The translations under genes and the position numbers were made by a program. Source: Diplodia intermedia (Eukaryota; Ascomycota; Dothideomycetes; Botryosphaeriales; Botryosphaeriaceae). From it: a stretch of 64,000 nucleotides of DNA. Below are positions 1 through 11,822 of this stretch, piece by piece. Each line of letters opens with the position of its first letter. Positions within the stretch are counted from its first letter, which is position 1. The stretch lies in the NCBI GenBank assembly GCA_021495925.1, contig JAKEKT010000061.1, forward strand, positions 176,152-240,151. Reading direction: 5' to 3'. The notes beneath the pieces were generated by a model. The model had not been told where the DNA came from. It did no database searches and worked only from the letters and a program-made list of their open reading frames with translations.

Positions 1-1014
1 CACACAGACAGAGCAAAGGAACACCCTACCTCCGGCGAACATGACGTAGCGCAGCCTCTCCATCTTGGCCATTATCTTCTGTTCGCGGGCCACGTCTTCG
101 ATGATGGATGGCGGCAGGAACATCCAGTCGAACTGAACATGGTCCAGCATCGTCTCCACCAATCCCACGTTCAGCGGCGCGCCCAGCGGCGCATACACGA
201 CGTGGAGATCAAAGTAAACCGTGACAAACAGGTTCCACATCATGCCCGCAGCCTGTCGCCCAAATATCAGCAAGGAAGCTCAATCAAGCCTCGGACCACT
301 CACATGGAAACACGGCATCGGGTTGAACACAACCGACCCCTCGCTCGCCCGGAGCGCATCCCTCACCCCTTCTCCCGCATCCTCAACCAGATGATGAGCG
401 TCCAACGACGCCATGGACGCATTCGTAATGATAATCGGCTTCGGCGGGCCCGTCGAGCCCGACGAATGCAACACGACAATCGGGTCGTCACGGGCCTCCT
501 CCCACGACTTGTCGTACGGAAACCGCTCGACGTCGCCAGCCTCGTCCAGCAGCTCGGTCAGGCTGGGCGCGGTGAGGCAGCGCATCCGCCGCGCCTCGAG
601 GATGCCCTGGACCAGGTTGCTGCGCGGGCCGCGTAGCAGCACGCTGCACTTGGTGTGGTCGAACAGGTACAGCTGCGCGTCGATGCTGTTCCGCGGCGAC
701 GGGAGCAGCAGCTTGTACCCCGTCTTGGCGCACGCCAGCACGAGCACATAGTACAGCGGCCCGTTGAGCCCGATGAAGGCGATGGTCGGGAAGGTGCCCG
801 CCGCGGGCGTGCCGAGCGTGCGCGTGAGCCACCACGACGCCTTGTCGACGCTGCGGGCCAGCGCACGCCATGTGACTTGCTGCGCGGCTGCGGTCTCGGG
901 GTTGGCGGCGGATTTGGGGAGCGTGCAGTAGATGCCGGTGGGGTTGGTGGCGGCCTTTTGTTCGACGAGGGAGACGATGAGGCGGCGGCCGTAGGGGGGC
1001 GTGGTGGAGGACAT
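1..1014 (-). CDS. NRPS-like adenylate-forming enzyme, 5' part (runs off the left edge)
   Basis: Seen: the start at 1012-1014 opens a 237-codon exon 1 (304-1014). A 51-nt intron follows (253-303, donor GTGAGT, acceptor GACAG), then exon 2 (30-252), which ends at another donor (GTAGGG) at 29. The protein opens with PPYGRRLIVSLVEQ, carries the A3 phosphate-binding loop HSSGSTGPPKP (residues 183-193) and FNPMPCFH before the intron. Exon 2 supplies YVMFAGG, the next conserved block of the adenylation fold. Known: this YGRR-type N-terminus is typical of fungal stand-alone adenylation enzymes (A-T-reductase or A-T-TE), which activate a carboxylic acid as acyl-AMP. Inferred: the carrier and release domains lie outside the window, so reductase versus thioesterase type cannot be decided. 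Intron phases keep the frame open and I see no lesion, so the gene looks intact. Confidence 0.85.
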
Positions 1015-1737
1015 GGTGCGTCACTGCTGCTTGCAGATGGCTTTGGTGGTCTCTGGATCCGAGAGACCATGGCCTTCTTATACAGACCGCACTGGCAAGG
1101 CCGACTCGCACGACGAGGTGTCCGAGGACGAGATGCGGGATGACGCGACTGCGCGGGCCGCCACTCTGGAACGGGAGTGGCGTTGATGCATGCGCGAATC
1201 GCGTCGGTGGTTGAGGGATTAAACTTGAGCCTATCCAGATCTACTTCGGCCGACGCTGGCCTGTCGTGCTCTCCAACGGCGCGAGCGGCACTGGCTCGGG
1301 CCCAGCCGAACGCGCCCCGAGCCACGGCCACACTCCCGACTGTCGCTCCCGGCCCATGCCCGCGACTCAGGCGCCACGCAAAGCCGCCGACTAAGCGACT
1401 GATTAAGCAAATCCTTGCCGAGGTCTCCGCCCCGGATCTTGAGCCCGGCAGACGCTTGGCCTTCCACAATCCATGTACGGACTGTAGTCCGGCAAACAGA
1501 GGTGACGAAAATGACGTGCGCCAAGCAAAAGCCAAAGCTTAGAGGTGTAGGATGCGCACAACGATTGAGGCAACACCTGCTTTGTACCTACTTGGTAGGA
1601 TGCCAGCACTACGTCTCTACTTTTTCTTGTCCTTGAGTGGTGATAAGGAAGAGCTCATTATCTTCACTAATTAATATCTTTACGAAACTATTCTCATTCG
1701 ACCGAAACAAGGGGCAAACACACTTCCCTCCTGGTCA
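1015..1737. other. Intergenic region upstream of the NRPS-like gene
   Basis: This stretch has normal composition. It is the 5' flank of the minus-strand NRPS-like gene and the 3' flank of the DUF3176-type pseudogene. Several open frames exist but overlap each other on both strands and look like chance. I see no RNA gene or clear promoter motif. Confidence 0.5.
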
Positions 1738-1937
1738 TCACCCCGCCTTCACTTTCACAAGCCTCAGCTCGCCCGTCTCGACCCTCGCCAACCTCATCTT
1801 CATCCCCCTCGCCAATGCATCCATCTCCTCCCGCCTATCAATGCCACTCAAACCATCTCCATCCGAGCCAATCACGCCACGGAACACCAGTGGCATTGAC
1901 CCTGTCTGTCTGTCAAATGTCGCCCGCTGCTACCGGC
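1738..1937 (-). pseudogene. DUF3176-type gene, C-terminal piece
   Basis: Read on the minus strand from the TSD (1933-1937) to TGA at 1738-1740, the frame that carries MVSR before the solo LTR continues as a TAG followed by about 64 codons. These include SMPLVFRGVIG, EEMDALARGM and GELRLV. Known: DUF3176-type proteins end with a short cytosolic tail after the last membrane helix, with a similar 'leucine-rich patch, acidic stretch, A-x-x-M' layout. Inferred: this is the original C-terminus, cut off by the solo LTR. The TAG right after the insertion point may be a former CAG (C-to-T), or the native stop if the tail resemblance is accidental. Confidence 0.55.
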
Positions 1938-2083
1938 TGTTGAATTGTGGGTAGAACAGATGAATTGGTACTCCTGTTGGAGGAGCGGCATGAGGAGCGG
2001 TAGGGATGACCCCGGGAGGTCGCTTATATACCCTGCTCCTCGATTACTAAGCCATCTACTACTGCAACCCTCATATTGCAACA
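1938..2083 (-). mobile_element. Solo LTR of the copia family, with 5-bp target duplication
   Basis: The 146-bp segment starts TGTTG and ends CAACA, and is flanked on both sides by the 5-bp duplication ccggc (1933-1937, 2084-2088). It matches the two LTRs at 2896-3043 and 47852-47999 along its length apart from RIP-type transitions and small indels. On the minus strand it contains GGGTATATAAGCG, a probable TATA box. The 5-bp TSD and TG...CA ends are standard for Ty1/copia elements. The solo state implies LTR-LTR recombination after insertion. Unlike the element to its right it is not RIP-mutated, which fits its short length. Confidence 0.9.
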
Positions 2084-2088
2084 CCGGC

Positions 2089-2890
2089 TGACCATCAAAC
2101 TAGCCGCTAGAAAACCTGCGCCAAGCAAGGACATTAGCGCGGGGAAAACGAACCATCCCCAGTGGACTTCAGCGTATATCTCGGTAGAGAATGCAGTACC
2201 TTCGCGCGGCATCGAGTTCGATCCGAGAGCATGATAGTGAACGTCATTGCATCGGTGATGGCGGTAATGGCGGCGGTGGTGTTGCCGAGTGTGAGCAGGG
2301 TCAGGCCAAGGTAGAAGAAGGATGCGCTCTTAGAGTACATGTTGGTCATTTGCTTGATTTCGAAGTAATATGTCATGTACTGTTAGATTGCTTGGGTGTC
2401 AATTGTTGCGATGGGAAATTGATCGATAATCGACATGTTCGGCTCGGAAGCAGCGTTAAGACCAACGGTGCCATATTTTTATAAACCGTTACCGCGTACG
2501 TCTTAACCCTTTAGTATTTCTATTTTATCGACTATATAGTCGCCTATAATATCTCTTATCTTAAGATGTTTAAGTAGGTGTTAGCACTAGCCGGAATTAA
2601 GAATAGTACTCTTATATATATTTATTATTAGATTTTTAGTAGTGTTTAGTAAGAAGTATTATATTAATATAAGAAGCGAAGAAAAGACGATTCTAAAGGT
2701 CGCTTTATACTCTACTTATATAACTAAGCTATCTATTTACTATATTTTAATATCTCTTTACTATCGTAATTTTTTAGAAAATCTTTATATATTATTATAA
2801 AGTATATTTTAAGATATTCGTATTTTACTTATAGATAAACTTAAGAACGTTACTTAGCTCTTTTAATAAAACTAAAATACTTACTATAGT
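2089..2890 (-). pseudogene. DUF3176-type gene, middle and membrane-helix piece, frameshifted
   Basis: Minus-strand reading gives LTLGNTTAAITAITDAMTF (just left of 2340), then after a single-base frame change near 2230 GTAFSTEIYAEVHWGWFVFP and a hydrophobic helix ending in MVSR at the solo LTR. Known: DUF3176-type proteins have a 'VA.SLTN.MR' segment, then 'GTA...Y...V.W.WL..P' and a final transmembrane helix, in this order. Further right (2753-2890) the sequence is AT-rich and only loosely readable, with stops at former CAA/CAG/TGG positions. The piece ends at the copia TSD (2891-2895). Inferred: this is the 3' half of the gene whose 5' half is at 48005-48715. Confidence 0.65.
2626..2752 (-). 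repeat. Degenerate LTR-like repeat inside the pseudogene
   Basis: This 127-bp AT-rich segment begins TATTAG and ends TTTTAATA, and shares blocks with the copia LTRs in the same order (CGCTTTATACTCTACTT, AACTAAGCTATCTA). It looks like another, more diverged and shortened LTR of the family. I do not see a convincing 5-bp duplication around it, so it may be a decayed solo LTR or a chance product of low complexity. Confidence 0.45.
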
Positions 2891-2895
2891 TATTA

Positions 2896-3043
2896 TATTA
2901 GAATTTAAATAAATAAGAATATATTTATATATCTATTAAAAATAAGATATAAAAAGTAATAAAGAACTATTTTAAAAATCGCTTATATATTCTACTTCTT
3001 AATAACTAAGCTATCTACTACTATAAACGCTTATATTTTAATA
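2896..3043 (-). repeat. Copia 3' LTR (left)
   Basis: This is the left partner of the 148-bp direct repeat pair and is nearly identical to 47852-47999. A purine-rich tract on the minus strand (AAAGAAGA, 3046-3053) lies just inside it, where a polypurine tract is expected. The tatta at 2891-2895 outside it matches the far side of the element. Confidence 0.85.
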
Positions 3044-4717
3044 TATCTTCTTTACGTCTTATCTAATAGAGAAGTACGCGATACTAGCTATAGTATTAAG
3101 TAGTAAAATAAAAGATATATAAAATAATTAAGAGTTAAACTTATAAATAGTAAAAAGAAAGAGAAGATAATATTAAAGTCTTCTATAAAAAGTAATAATA
3201 GTATTAAAGACTTCTATAAAAGTAGAAATTAAATCTACTCTTTAATTACTAAATATAGTAGTAAAACGTCTTACTATTTAATAATAGTAGTATATATATA
3301 GTTAGTATAAGATAAATACTACTATACTAGTAATCTTTATAATTAGATAAAAAAGAAGTTATAAAGTTAACTAATAAAGTATTAGTAAATAGACCTATAT
3401 AACTAGTTATTCGATCGAGAAGCTAGTATTAAGAAAGAAATAAATAAATAAATACGTATATAATTATTATATAATTATAATTCGTAATAATAGAAATAAA
3501 AGTATAAAACTAAATATAAAAGATAATATAATTTAGATATTAATACGCTTATTATTTCTTAAGAGAAACGAGCTTTAAGTAATAAATAAATATTTAATAC
3601 TTTTATTTAAATAATATCTTTATTAATTCGTTCGCTACTATATCTATAGTAGATATTTATCTAAAGTAAACGTTATCGATCTATACTTTCTAGTAAAGCT
3701 AGTAGTAGTAAATATTAATATAGTAAAGCTTAGTATTAAGTTTTATAGTATTCTATTCTATTAGAAGAAGTATCTACTTATTATTATATTAAACGTTAAT
3801 ATAATATTTAGAGTTAAAGAAGATATTTCTAAAGAACTATTTCTACTAATAGTATTACTTTATTATTTTAGAAAGGGCTAGTAGCTTTACTTTTATAGAA
3901 GAGATAGTAATAATAAATTATTTAGACGCTTTCTAATTTATAGAAATATTAAATAGAGTTATTATTAAGCTCTAATAGCTATATCTAGTAGTAATATCGC
4001 TAGCGTATAAGACGTTACTATTAATTATAAATACTTTATAATCGTCGTCTTAGTACTCTCTATAGTATAATAAGAGCTTACTAGTCTTATCTAAATAGAT
4101 AAAAAGACGATCTACTAGCTATAGATATTATATAGAGAAATTAGTAAAATAGATAAATAATATTAAATAGATATAAGTAATATTAACGCGCGTACTAATA
4201 ATAGCGAATTAGACTAAATCTATTTAACTTTAATATATATATATTTATTTAGAAGTCGCGTATTTATTTAAATTAGACTTTAGCTACTTCTACTCTACTA
4301 GTAGAGTCGTAGTACGCTCTATAAGAATAAGATTATATTATATAATAAGATTATTAATATATAACTTCTAAGAGAGCTATAGTAGTTTAAACTATTTATT
4401 ATAAATAACGCGTAAAGTAAGAAACTATTAGATCTTATTTATTACTTATATTTTATAGCGCTTAAATAGATCTTCTTAGAATATATTTATAAAGGTCTTA
4501 TCGTATACGTAAAACGTAAGAATAACGTTATCTATAAAGAAAAATATAAATAAATAACTATTTATATAAAGATATAGAGTATCTAGTACTATCTCTAGTT
4601 TAAGATTCTCTAGAGTCTAGTAAAAGTACTTTTATTATAAGACGAGTAACTTCTTTAAACTATATAATATTTAATTAAACTTAAGAATAAGATCTAAAGA
4701 TAATCTTATTTCTTTAG
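3044..4717 (-). pseudogene. Copia pol, RNase H and C-terminal part
   Basis: Minus-strand translation gives segments typical of the copia RNase H and the end of pol: a KASK block, ITISS, KVKLLALS, a FNSKYYINV stretch, KLNTKLYYINIYYY and ISTIDIVANELIKILF. The last corresponds to the family's 'H.DI..HW...', 'V.TADM.ADGLTK' ending with acidic and His residues mutated. Many TAA/TAG codons replace Gln and Trp. The piece is bounded by the 3' LTR and by the insertion site of LINE copy F. Confidence 0.75.
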
Positions 4718-4730
4718 AGAATTTAATAAA

Positions 4731-7700
4731 TTTTATTTATTTATTTAGTTTAACGTCTCTTTAGAGTCTAAGACTATTAAAGATAAAATCTCTCTAAAGA
4801 GATTCGCTTCTATTTATATATCTAAATATATATATATTAAAATAGAGTTCTAAAAGAGTACTAGAAACGATACGCTTAAAAGCTTATAAAAAATATAAAG
4901 AGCGTAAAAAAGTAAAAGAATAGTAAGAAAATAAAATAAGAGTAAAGAAAAATAACTAAAATAGAAATAAAAAGTAAAGTAAATAAGTTCTTTTTATAAA
5001 AAAAGTCTCTTTAACTAGTTAGATTTATTTAGCGTTTTTTTATCTAAGATTAATACTTACTTACTATTTATTATAACTAGTTAAAGTATTACTATTAGTA
5101 AACTAGCTATATAACTCTACTTCTAAATCTAGAAATTAGAAAAGAGCTCTAAATAGAGATTACTTAATTAGAATTTAAATTTTAGCTTTTTAGTCTCGTT
5201 AGCTTAGTTACTAACTATACTAGATAGCTATAAATACTAGTAGAAATAATTACTTTAGCTTATATACTTATTATTTAGCTATTTTTCTTTAATTCTTATC
5301 TATTTTCGCTCTAAATCGAACGCAGTAAAAGCGCTAAGAATAAGAAGAAGCTAAAGAAGAGAATAAAAGAAAAAAAATAAGTAAAATAAATATTTAGTAA
5401 TATATATTTAGATTTTATTAGATAAGTTATTTAATTACTATTATCTAGTAGTAATCTTTATTTATTCTAAGAACTTAGTCGTTAAGCTAGCTTCTAAAGT
5501 TAAGAAAAAGAGATCTAGTAGTTTAAATTAATTCTTCTTTAGCTCGTCTTTTAAGAGAATCTAAGAATTTCTATAAAGAGAATAAAAGAGAAGTAGATAG
5601 CGCGATATTTATTTAGTTATATAACTATATCTATATTAGTTATTTTCGACGTAGTCGAGACGATAAAAATAAAATTTAAAGTATTTATATTTAATCTTTA
5701 GCTAGTAGAAGATAAAGACTATTTCTTTAACTTTTATAAAAGATTTAAGCCGTCGCTCTATCTCTAAACTAAAAATATATTTATAAAGTAAGTTCGTCGC
5801 TAATTTAAGCTTCTTTTTTTACTCTTTATAGGTCTTCTACTTAATCTTACTTTAATAGAAGCTTAGAGAAGTAAAAGCTCTTCTAATAGAGTATTTTATA
5901 GTACTTTTAGTAAGTTAATTAATATATTTATTATCTAAAATATTCTTATAATTAAAGTACTATTCTAGAGAGATAATATTTTTTTTATCTCTTAGCTTTT
6001 TCGCTAAACTAATAGCTTAAACTTATTAATCTTATTTAGACGTATTAGAGAACTTTTTTAGTCTAAAAATCGCGGTCTAGTTATTTACGTAGATTCTTAT
6101 ATCTTTATCGCGAACTTAACTTTTAATAATAAAGTTAAGAACTATTACTAGTTCTTCTATCTTATTATTATATACTAGATTCTTTAAACTAAGATTTTTA
6201 TAAATTTAGCGCGTTAAGTTCTCTTTAGATTAGCTAAAGTTAAAAACTACTACTTCGACGTCTATATTTTTATCTAAAGATAGAACTAAGGCGTTAAAGT
6301 AAATAGCTATTTAATTAGAGAATATTCTTTTAATATTAAGTACGTAAATCGAGGCCTACTTTTCTTTATTTAAAGAGCTAATTATAGTTACGTAAAAAAG
6401 ATCGATAGTCTATAATAAAAAATAGAAGAAGTTAACTTCTTTTAAGAGAGTAAATTACTTTTTAAGAAGAAGTTTAATCTTCTTTAATTATATAGATATC
6501 TTTATTTTTTATTAGTTTAGATTTATCTTCTTTAGTTTAATTTAAAGAAAGTAGAATTCTTTAAATAAATTCGTTCTAAGAGCGTATTTTTATAACTACT
6601 TATTTAGATAAATATTTACTAGTAAAATTCTACTCTCTATTTCTAAAGAAATTATAAGAGCGGTTTTAAAAATCTTTAAAATCTTTTATAAAGTAAGATT
6701 CTAAAGAACTTTTAATTAATAAGTAAATTATCTTTAGTTTTTCTAGTAGATTTTAAAGTTATAGTCTATAACTATAGTTACGTAAGCTAAATAAAGCTAG
6801 TAAACTACGTAGAAAAAAAGTCTTTTCTTAATATTAGTAAGTCTAGAGAGATAATAAAAGATTAAATAAGTCTAGCTAATTCTTTTAAATATATACGTCT
6901 TAAAGATAGATTTATAGTTAAAGTAAATTTCTAGCTATTTAATCTAATTTTTAGATTCTACTATATTCTTTATAGATAATATAATAGAGATTAAATAGAG
7001 TTTCGAGTTCTCTTTAAAAAAGTAAATAAAGTATATAAGCTTTATCTTCTTAAAATTAAATTTAATATAGTTTTTATAGTCTTATATAAAGAGTTTTTTT
7101 ATCTTCTTCTCTAATATCTTTTTATTACTCTTTTAGCTATCTAAGCTAGCTATTATTATAATATTATTAATATAAGAAAGAAAAGAAGTTTTAAAGATAA
7201 AAAATATCTCTTAAAAATAAATTAAGAAGAGAATAAATAAGATTAAACTTTCTTATAAAATATTTATTTTAATTAGACTAAACTCTTCTTCTTCTTTATT
7301 AAACGCGAGGCTTAATATTTATATAAATATAAATAACTTTATTTACGTAAGTAGATTAATTAGTATACTAATTTAAGCTATTATAGCTAAAAGTTATTCT
7401 TTAGCTACGTAGTTAAAGATACTTTTAATATTAAGAAAAAGTATAAAGATCTTACGTTTAAGATAACGATTCTTCTCTACTTTATTTAATAAAAGTATTA
7501 TAATATTAATTATAAATTTCTTTAATCTTCTTCTAATTTAAATATAGTAAAGAAGATCGAAGATCTTTACTAAATAGTCTAGTCTTTTAGTTATAATTTA
7601 TTCTAGTACTTTTTTAAGATAATTAAGAAGAGAAATAATATAATAAAACTTTAAGTTTATAATATTACTCTTTTTCTTACTTAGAATTATCTTAATAGTC

Positions 7701-10700
7701 GTACGCTAGCCCGTAAAATAGTATTTATAGATAAATAGCGTAAAAAAGATCTTATTAAAGACGTTAAGCTTCGCTTTAAATATATAAGTAATAATCTCTT
7801 ATATAATAGTATCTAGTTCTAGCGTTTTTCTCTTAATCTATATAAAGTACGTATTCTTAATTTTTTTTAAATTTAGCTTTAACTAGTTCTATTATTTAGA
7901 GACGTAGCTTTACTAGTTAAAGAGAGTAATAAAAGAAAATAATAAAAAAAGTCTCTTTTTAAGAACTAAGTACTTTCTCTTAAAACTATCTTCTAAACGT
8001 TTTTCTATATACGTATTATAGCTAATTTTAAGAATTCTAGTATACGTTCTTAACTTAGTATAAGCTATAGTCTTAAAGATAGTCTTAAGAATTTCTTTCT
8101 TTAGAAAAGAATTCTAGTATTCGCGTTTAGTTCTTTTAATCGCTTTAAAGTAGATATTTTAACTATTTAAGTATCTTTACTTATTCTTATTTATATATAG
8201 AGATTTAAAAGTATTAATCTCTCTTTATAATCGTCTTTATTTTTCTAAGAGCTTATTTAACTACTATAATTTAAATTAAGCTTCTAGTTTTAATTAAGAA
8301 ATAGAAAGATTTATTATAATAAATATAGTTTAGTTAAGACTTATTTCTAGAGTATCTAATATAAATATTTAGTAAATTAAGTCTTTTATTAAGTCTCTAA
8401 AAATATCTTTTAATAAGAGATTTAATTCTAAGCTTTTTAGAGTCTTAAATACTACTATCTCTATCTATTATTTAAAGATTTTCTAAAACTTAGACTAGTC
8501 GGTCTTTCTCGTATTAAATCTAGCGATAGTAGCTATTATAAAAGATCTTATATAGTCTATTAATTCTAAACTAAATAAAATTATCTTATAATTAAAATCG
8601 AAGTTCGTAATTATTTACTAGTTAATAATTCTATTAGCTAAAGCTAATATTACTAGCGTAAGATTAATAATTATCTCTCTCTCTAGATAAAAATAATAAA
8701 AGATATCTTCTTCTTCTTTATTTAAAAGAAATAGATTATTCTCTTTAAACTATTTAACTAGTTAATTAATACTAGATAAGAAAGAAGATTTTAAATCTTA
8801 TTAAAAATAGTAAATATTAAAATTTTTAATAACTATAGTCTACGTTCTAAGAGATTACTATTATAGAACGCGTTCTAAAGTATATTAAAAATTATTATTC
8901 GTTTAATTCTTCTAATTATATAAGTTAAGTAGCTTAAACTTAGATCTACGCTACTCTATACTTAAAACTATTAGATTAAAACTTTACTAGAATTTAATCT
9001 CTAAATTTATTTCTATTTTTCTAAGAAAGTAGAAAACGTAGATTAATATTTAAGATCTTAAATTAAAAGAATAGACTAATAGAATTTAAATAAATAAGAA
9101 ATAATTAATTAATTAAAAGTCTAAATTCTTATAGAATAAGATATATAATTTTTAATATAAAATAAGATTTATCTTTAACTCTACTATAATATCTAGAATA
9201 AATTTCGTTATTAGAATACTTCTATTTAAATTAGCTTATAGAACTTATAAAGAACTTATTAAAAATAAGTTTATTTAGAGTTTTTTAAAGTATTTTTTAG
9301 CTCTTTAAGCTTTTTAGTCTTATAAAAGACGCTACTAATAAAGAAGCGTTTTAAAATAGTTTAATAAATCTTATCTTTAATTTTAAAGACTAAAATAAGC
9401 GAGAATTATAATCGTTCTTCTTTTATTATCTTTAGTATAAGCTAATAGAGAGTACTAATAATCTTAAACTTAAAATTAAAGATTATAACTTTAAATTAAA
9501 TAATCTCTCTAAACTTCTTACAAGAGAGAGTAGAGAAGTCTTATATAGATATATTATATACTATTATTTTAAACTACGTACGATTCTTTATAATTAATTA
9601 AATAGAGATAATCTAGTTAATTATAGCCGTATTTTTTAAAAGAAACTTAACGAAGAAGAGCTTATATATAATAAAAATAAAATTCTTTTTTAAGAAAAAA
9701 GAGACTATAGTAATAATAAACTTATTCTTATTTCGCTAGTTTAAGAATATCTTATTAAAGACGTTATATAAATTAAATAGTAAGAGATCTTTAATCTTTA
9801 TAGTTAAAATAAGAACTACTTAATAAATAGTCTTCTTAGATATAAAAGTCTTTTACGTAAGGTTCTTCTACTTTTTTTCTAAAATAAGAGTAAACTCGTC
9901 TATATTTATTAAGGCTTTAGCCGCTATTAAGACGTACGTAGACGTAGACTAGCTAGATACTATAATAAATCTTTATATAGATTAAGCTAATTACGTATTC
10001 GCGTATATAGACCTCTATAAGAGCTACTTTAAGAAAAAAATAATAATAGACTTTAAAAAAGTTTTCGTTATTTTTATAAGATCTACTATAATCTTTTTAA
10101 GAGCTTATATTTATATAGTAAGAATCGAGTTAGCTTTCTCTATAATTCTATTAGTTTTAATATACTATTATATAATTTTAATTAGATTTAAAATAGACCT
10201 TTATTCTTTTTTAATCTTTAAGAGATTCGTAACTATAATAAGAAGATTAAATAATTAATTAATAGTCTCTTATATAGTTTTTAATAAAAGTACTATACTT
10301 TTTTCGCTTTCTTTATAGTAGATAAAGTAAAAGATAGATAATCTACTTATTCTCTTTATTAAAAAAGTTAAAATAACTATTAAGATACGTTATTTAAGTA
10401 GATCTTCTTAAATAAAGAGATCTTTTATTAATTTAAAAGTTAAAGACTTTAAAGTAGCGACTTTTAATAGTAGAGTAAATATAGTTAAGAATTTCTTAAA
10501 GTTTTCTATAATTATATTTATAGTCTCGAAGTTCTCTATCTATACTAAGAGAGATAGAGTAGAATTTAAAAAGAGTAAATTCTACTTTAAAAAAGCTATT
10601 CTAGATTTAAAAGAAGAGTTTTTAAGCTCTTTCTAAAAGAAAAGCGTATAGAGAAAAGTATAAATAGAAGAAAAAGACTAGAAAATAAATTATTAACTTT

Positions 10701-11237
10701 AGTTTTATTTAAACTAAGTCGTAAATAAAAGAAATTTAGACTAAAGTAAGAGTTTTTCTTAATTACTTACTTCTTAGAAGTAAATAAAAGGGCCGTTAGA
10801 ATTAATATAAGTATTAAATATTTTAAAGAATTAAAAGATATCTTAGCGTAAAGCTTAGACTACTTAAGTTATTTATACGCGTAAAGCTTTTTAGTAAGAT
10901 CTAAGAAAGAGGCTTTTAGAAGGCTTTAAAATAAAATTTCTAAATATAGAAAAGAGCTATTATAATATAACTTTAAAAATAAATTTTTTAATATTATATA
11001 ATACTCTATATATAATTTAGTACGAATTTAAGTAATTTTTAAGAATAGAGAGAGCTATAAAGTTCTAGATAGTTTAATACTATCTAAAATATCTCTTCTT
11101 CTATATACTACGTAATAGCGCGTACGTTTATAAAGCTAAAAATTAAGATTCTAGCTAAGAAAATTAAGGGCTTTCGAATAATACTAGTTTTAGCGTAATT
11201 CTTAAGAGTTAGATTTAAAGATAAATATATACGTTTA
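4731..11237 (-). mobile_element. LINE copy F (Tad1/I-like), minus strand, strongly RIP-mutated
   Basis: This 6.5-kb copy lies in reverse orientation to the other five. Its 3' end reads as the complement of the AAATAAAT tail at 4731 onward, followed by the family's 3' UTR (about 4745-5300) and the coding region. The conserved 5' start (complement of CTTTAAATCTAACTC) ends at 11220. The 13-bp duplication agaatttaataaa flanks it exactly (4718-4730, 11238-11250). AT content is as high as in copies A and D, placing it in the older or more heavily mutated cohort. No open frame remains. Confidence 0.85.
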
Positions 11238-11250
11238 AGAATTTAATAAA

Positions 11251-11810
11251 GATAGTATTAAATAGTAATATATAAGAAAAAATATTAATAATATTATATT
11301 ATTTTATTTTAAGATTAAACGTATAGATTATTATAATAAGTATTTTAAAGATTCTAAAGACTAGCGTCGCTATAAAGATATTATAATATAAGAATTAAAG
11401 ATTATTTTATATATAGATACGCGTCTTTATCTTTACTAAATATCTATACTTATTAAACTTATATTTAAAAATCTACTATAAAGATATAATCTTCTTATTA
11501 AGTCTTCGTATCTTAACTATAAATATAATATTTTATATTTTCTTATCTTCTAGCTTATTTAATTCTTACTTAATCGTCTAATAAAGAAACGAAATAAGAG
11601 AATACTTATAAATATTATTATACTAGTAAGATTCTAGTAAAAGATTATTATAATAAATATATAATAACTACTACTTTAAATAGTACTTTAGATAGAGCTC
11701 TTCTTCTATAAAACTTTTTAGTCGAAGATCTAGTATTATTATATAGTAATTAGTAATAAGAACTACTAGTAAGTATTTTATATTATTTATTAATAAGTTC
11801 TACTAGAGGC
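11251..11810 (-). pseudogene. Copia pol, reverse transcriptase N-terminal part
   Basis: The minus-strand frame reads ELNKLEDKK, then IFKYKFNKYRYLVKIKTRI, ATLVFRIFKILI and FNLKIKQYNIINTF. These match the fungal copia RT (RVT_2) pattern 'EL..L...TW', 'WVF.YK.D.DG.L.K.KAR..VRG', 'ATLA.R.FR.LMA' and 'LE..Q.D..NAF'. Several Trp/Gln codons are stops and Asp has become Asn. The sequence joins the RNase H piece across LINE F and the integrase piece across LINE A. Confidence 0.8.
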
Positions 11811-11822
11811 TATAACTATTAT

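Noticed and set aside
1637..1954. Plus-strand 105-codon frame
   Set aside because: It lies opposite the C-terminal piece of the broken DUF3176-type gene and runs into the solo LTR.
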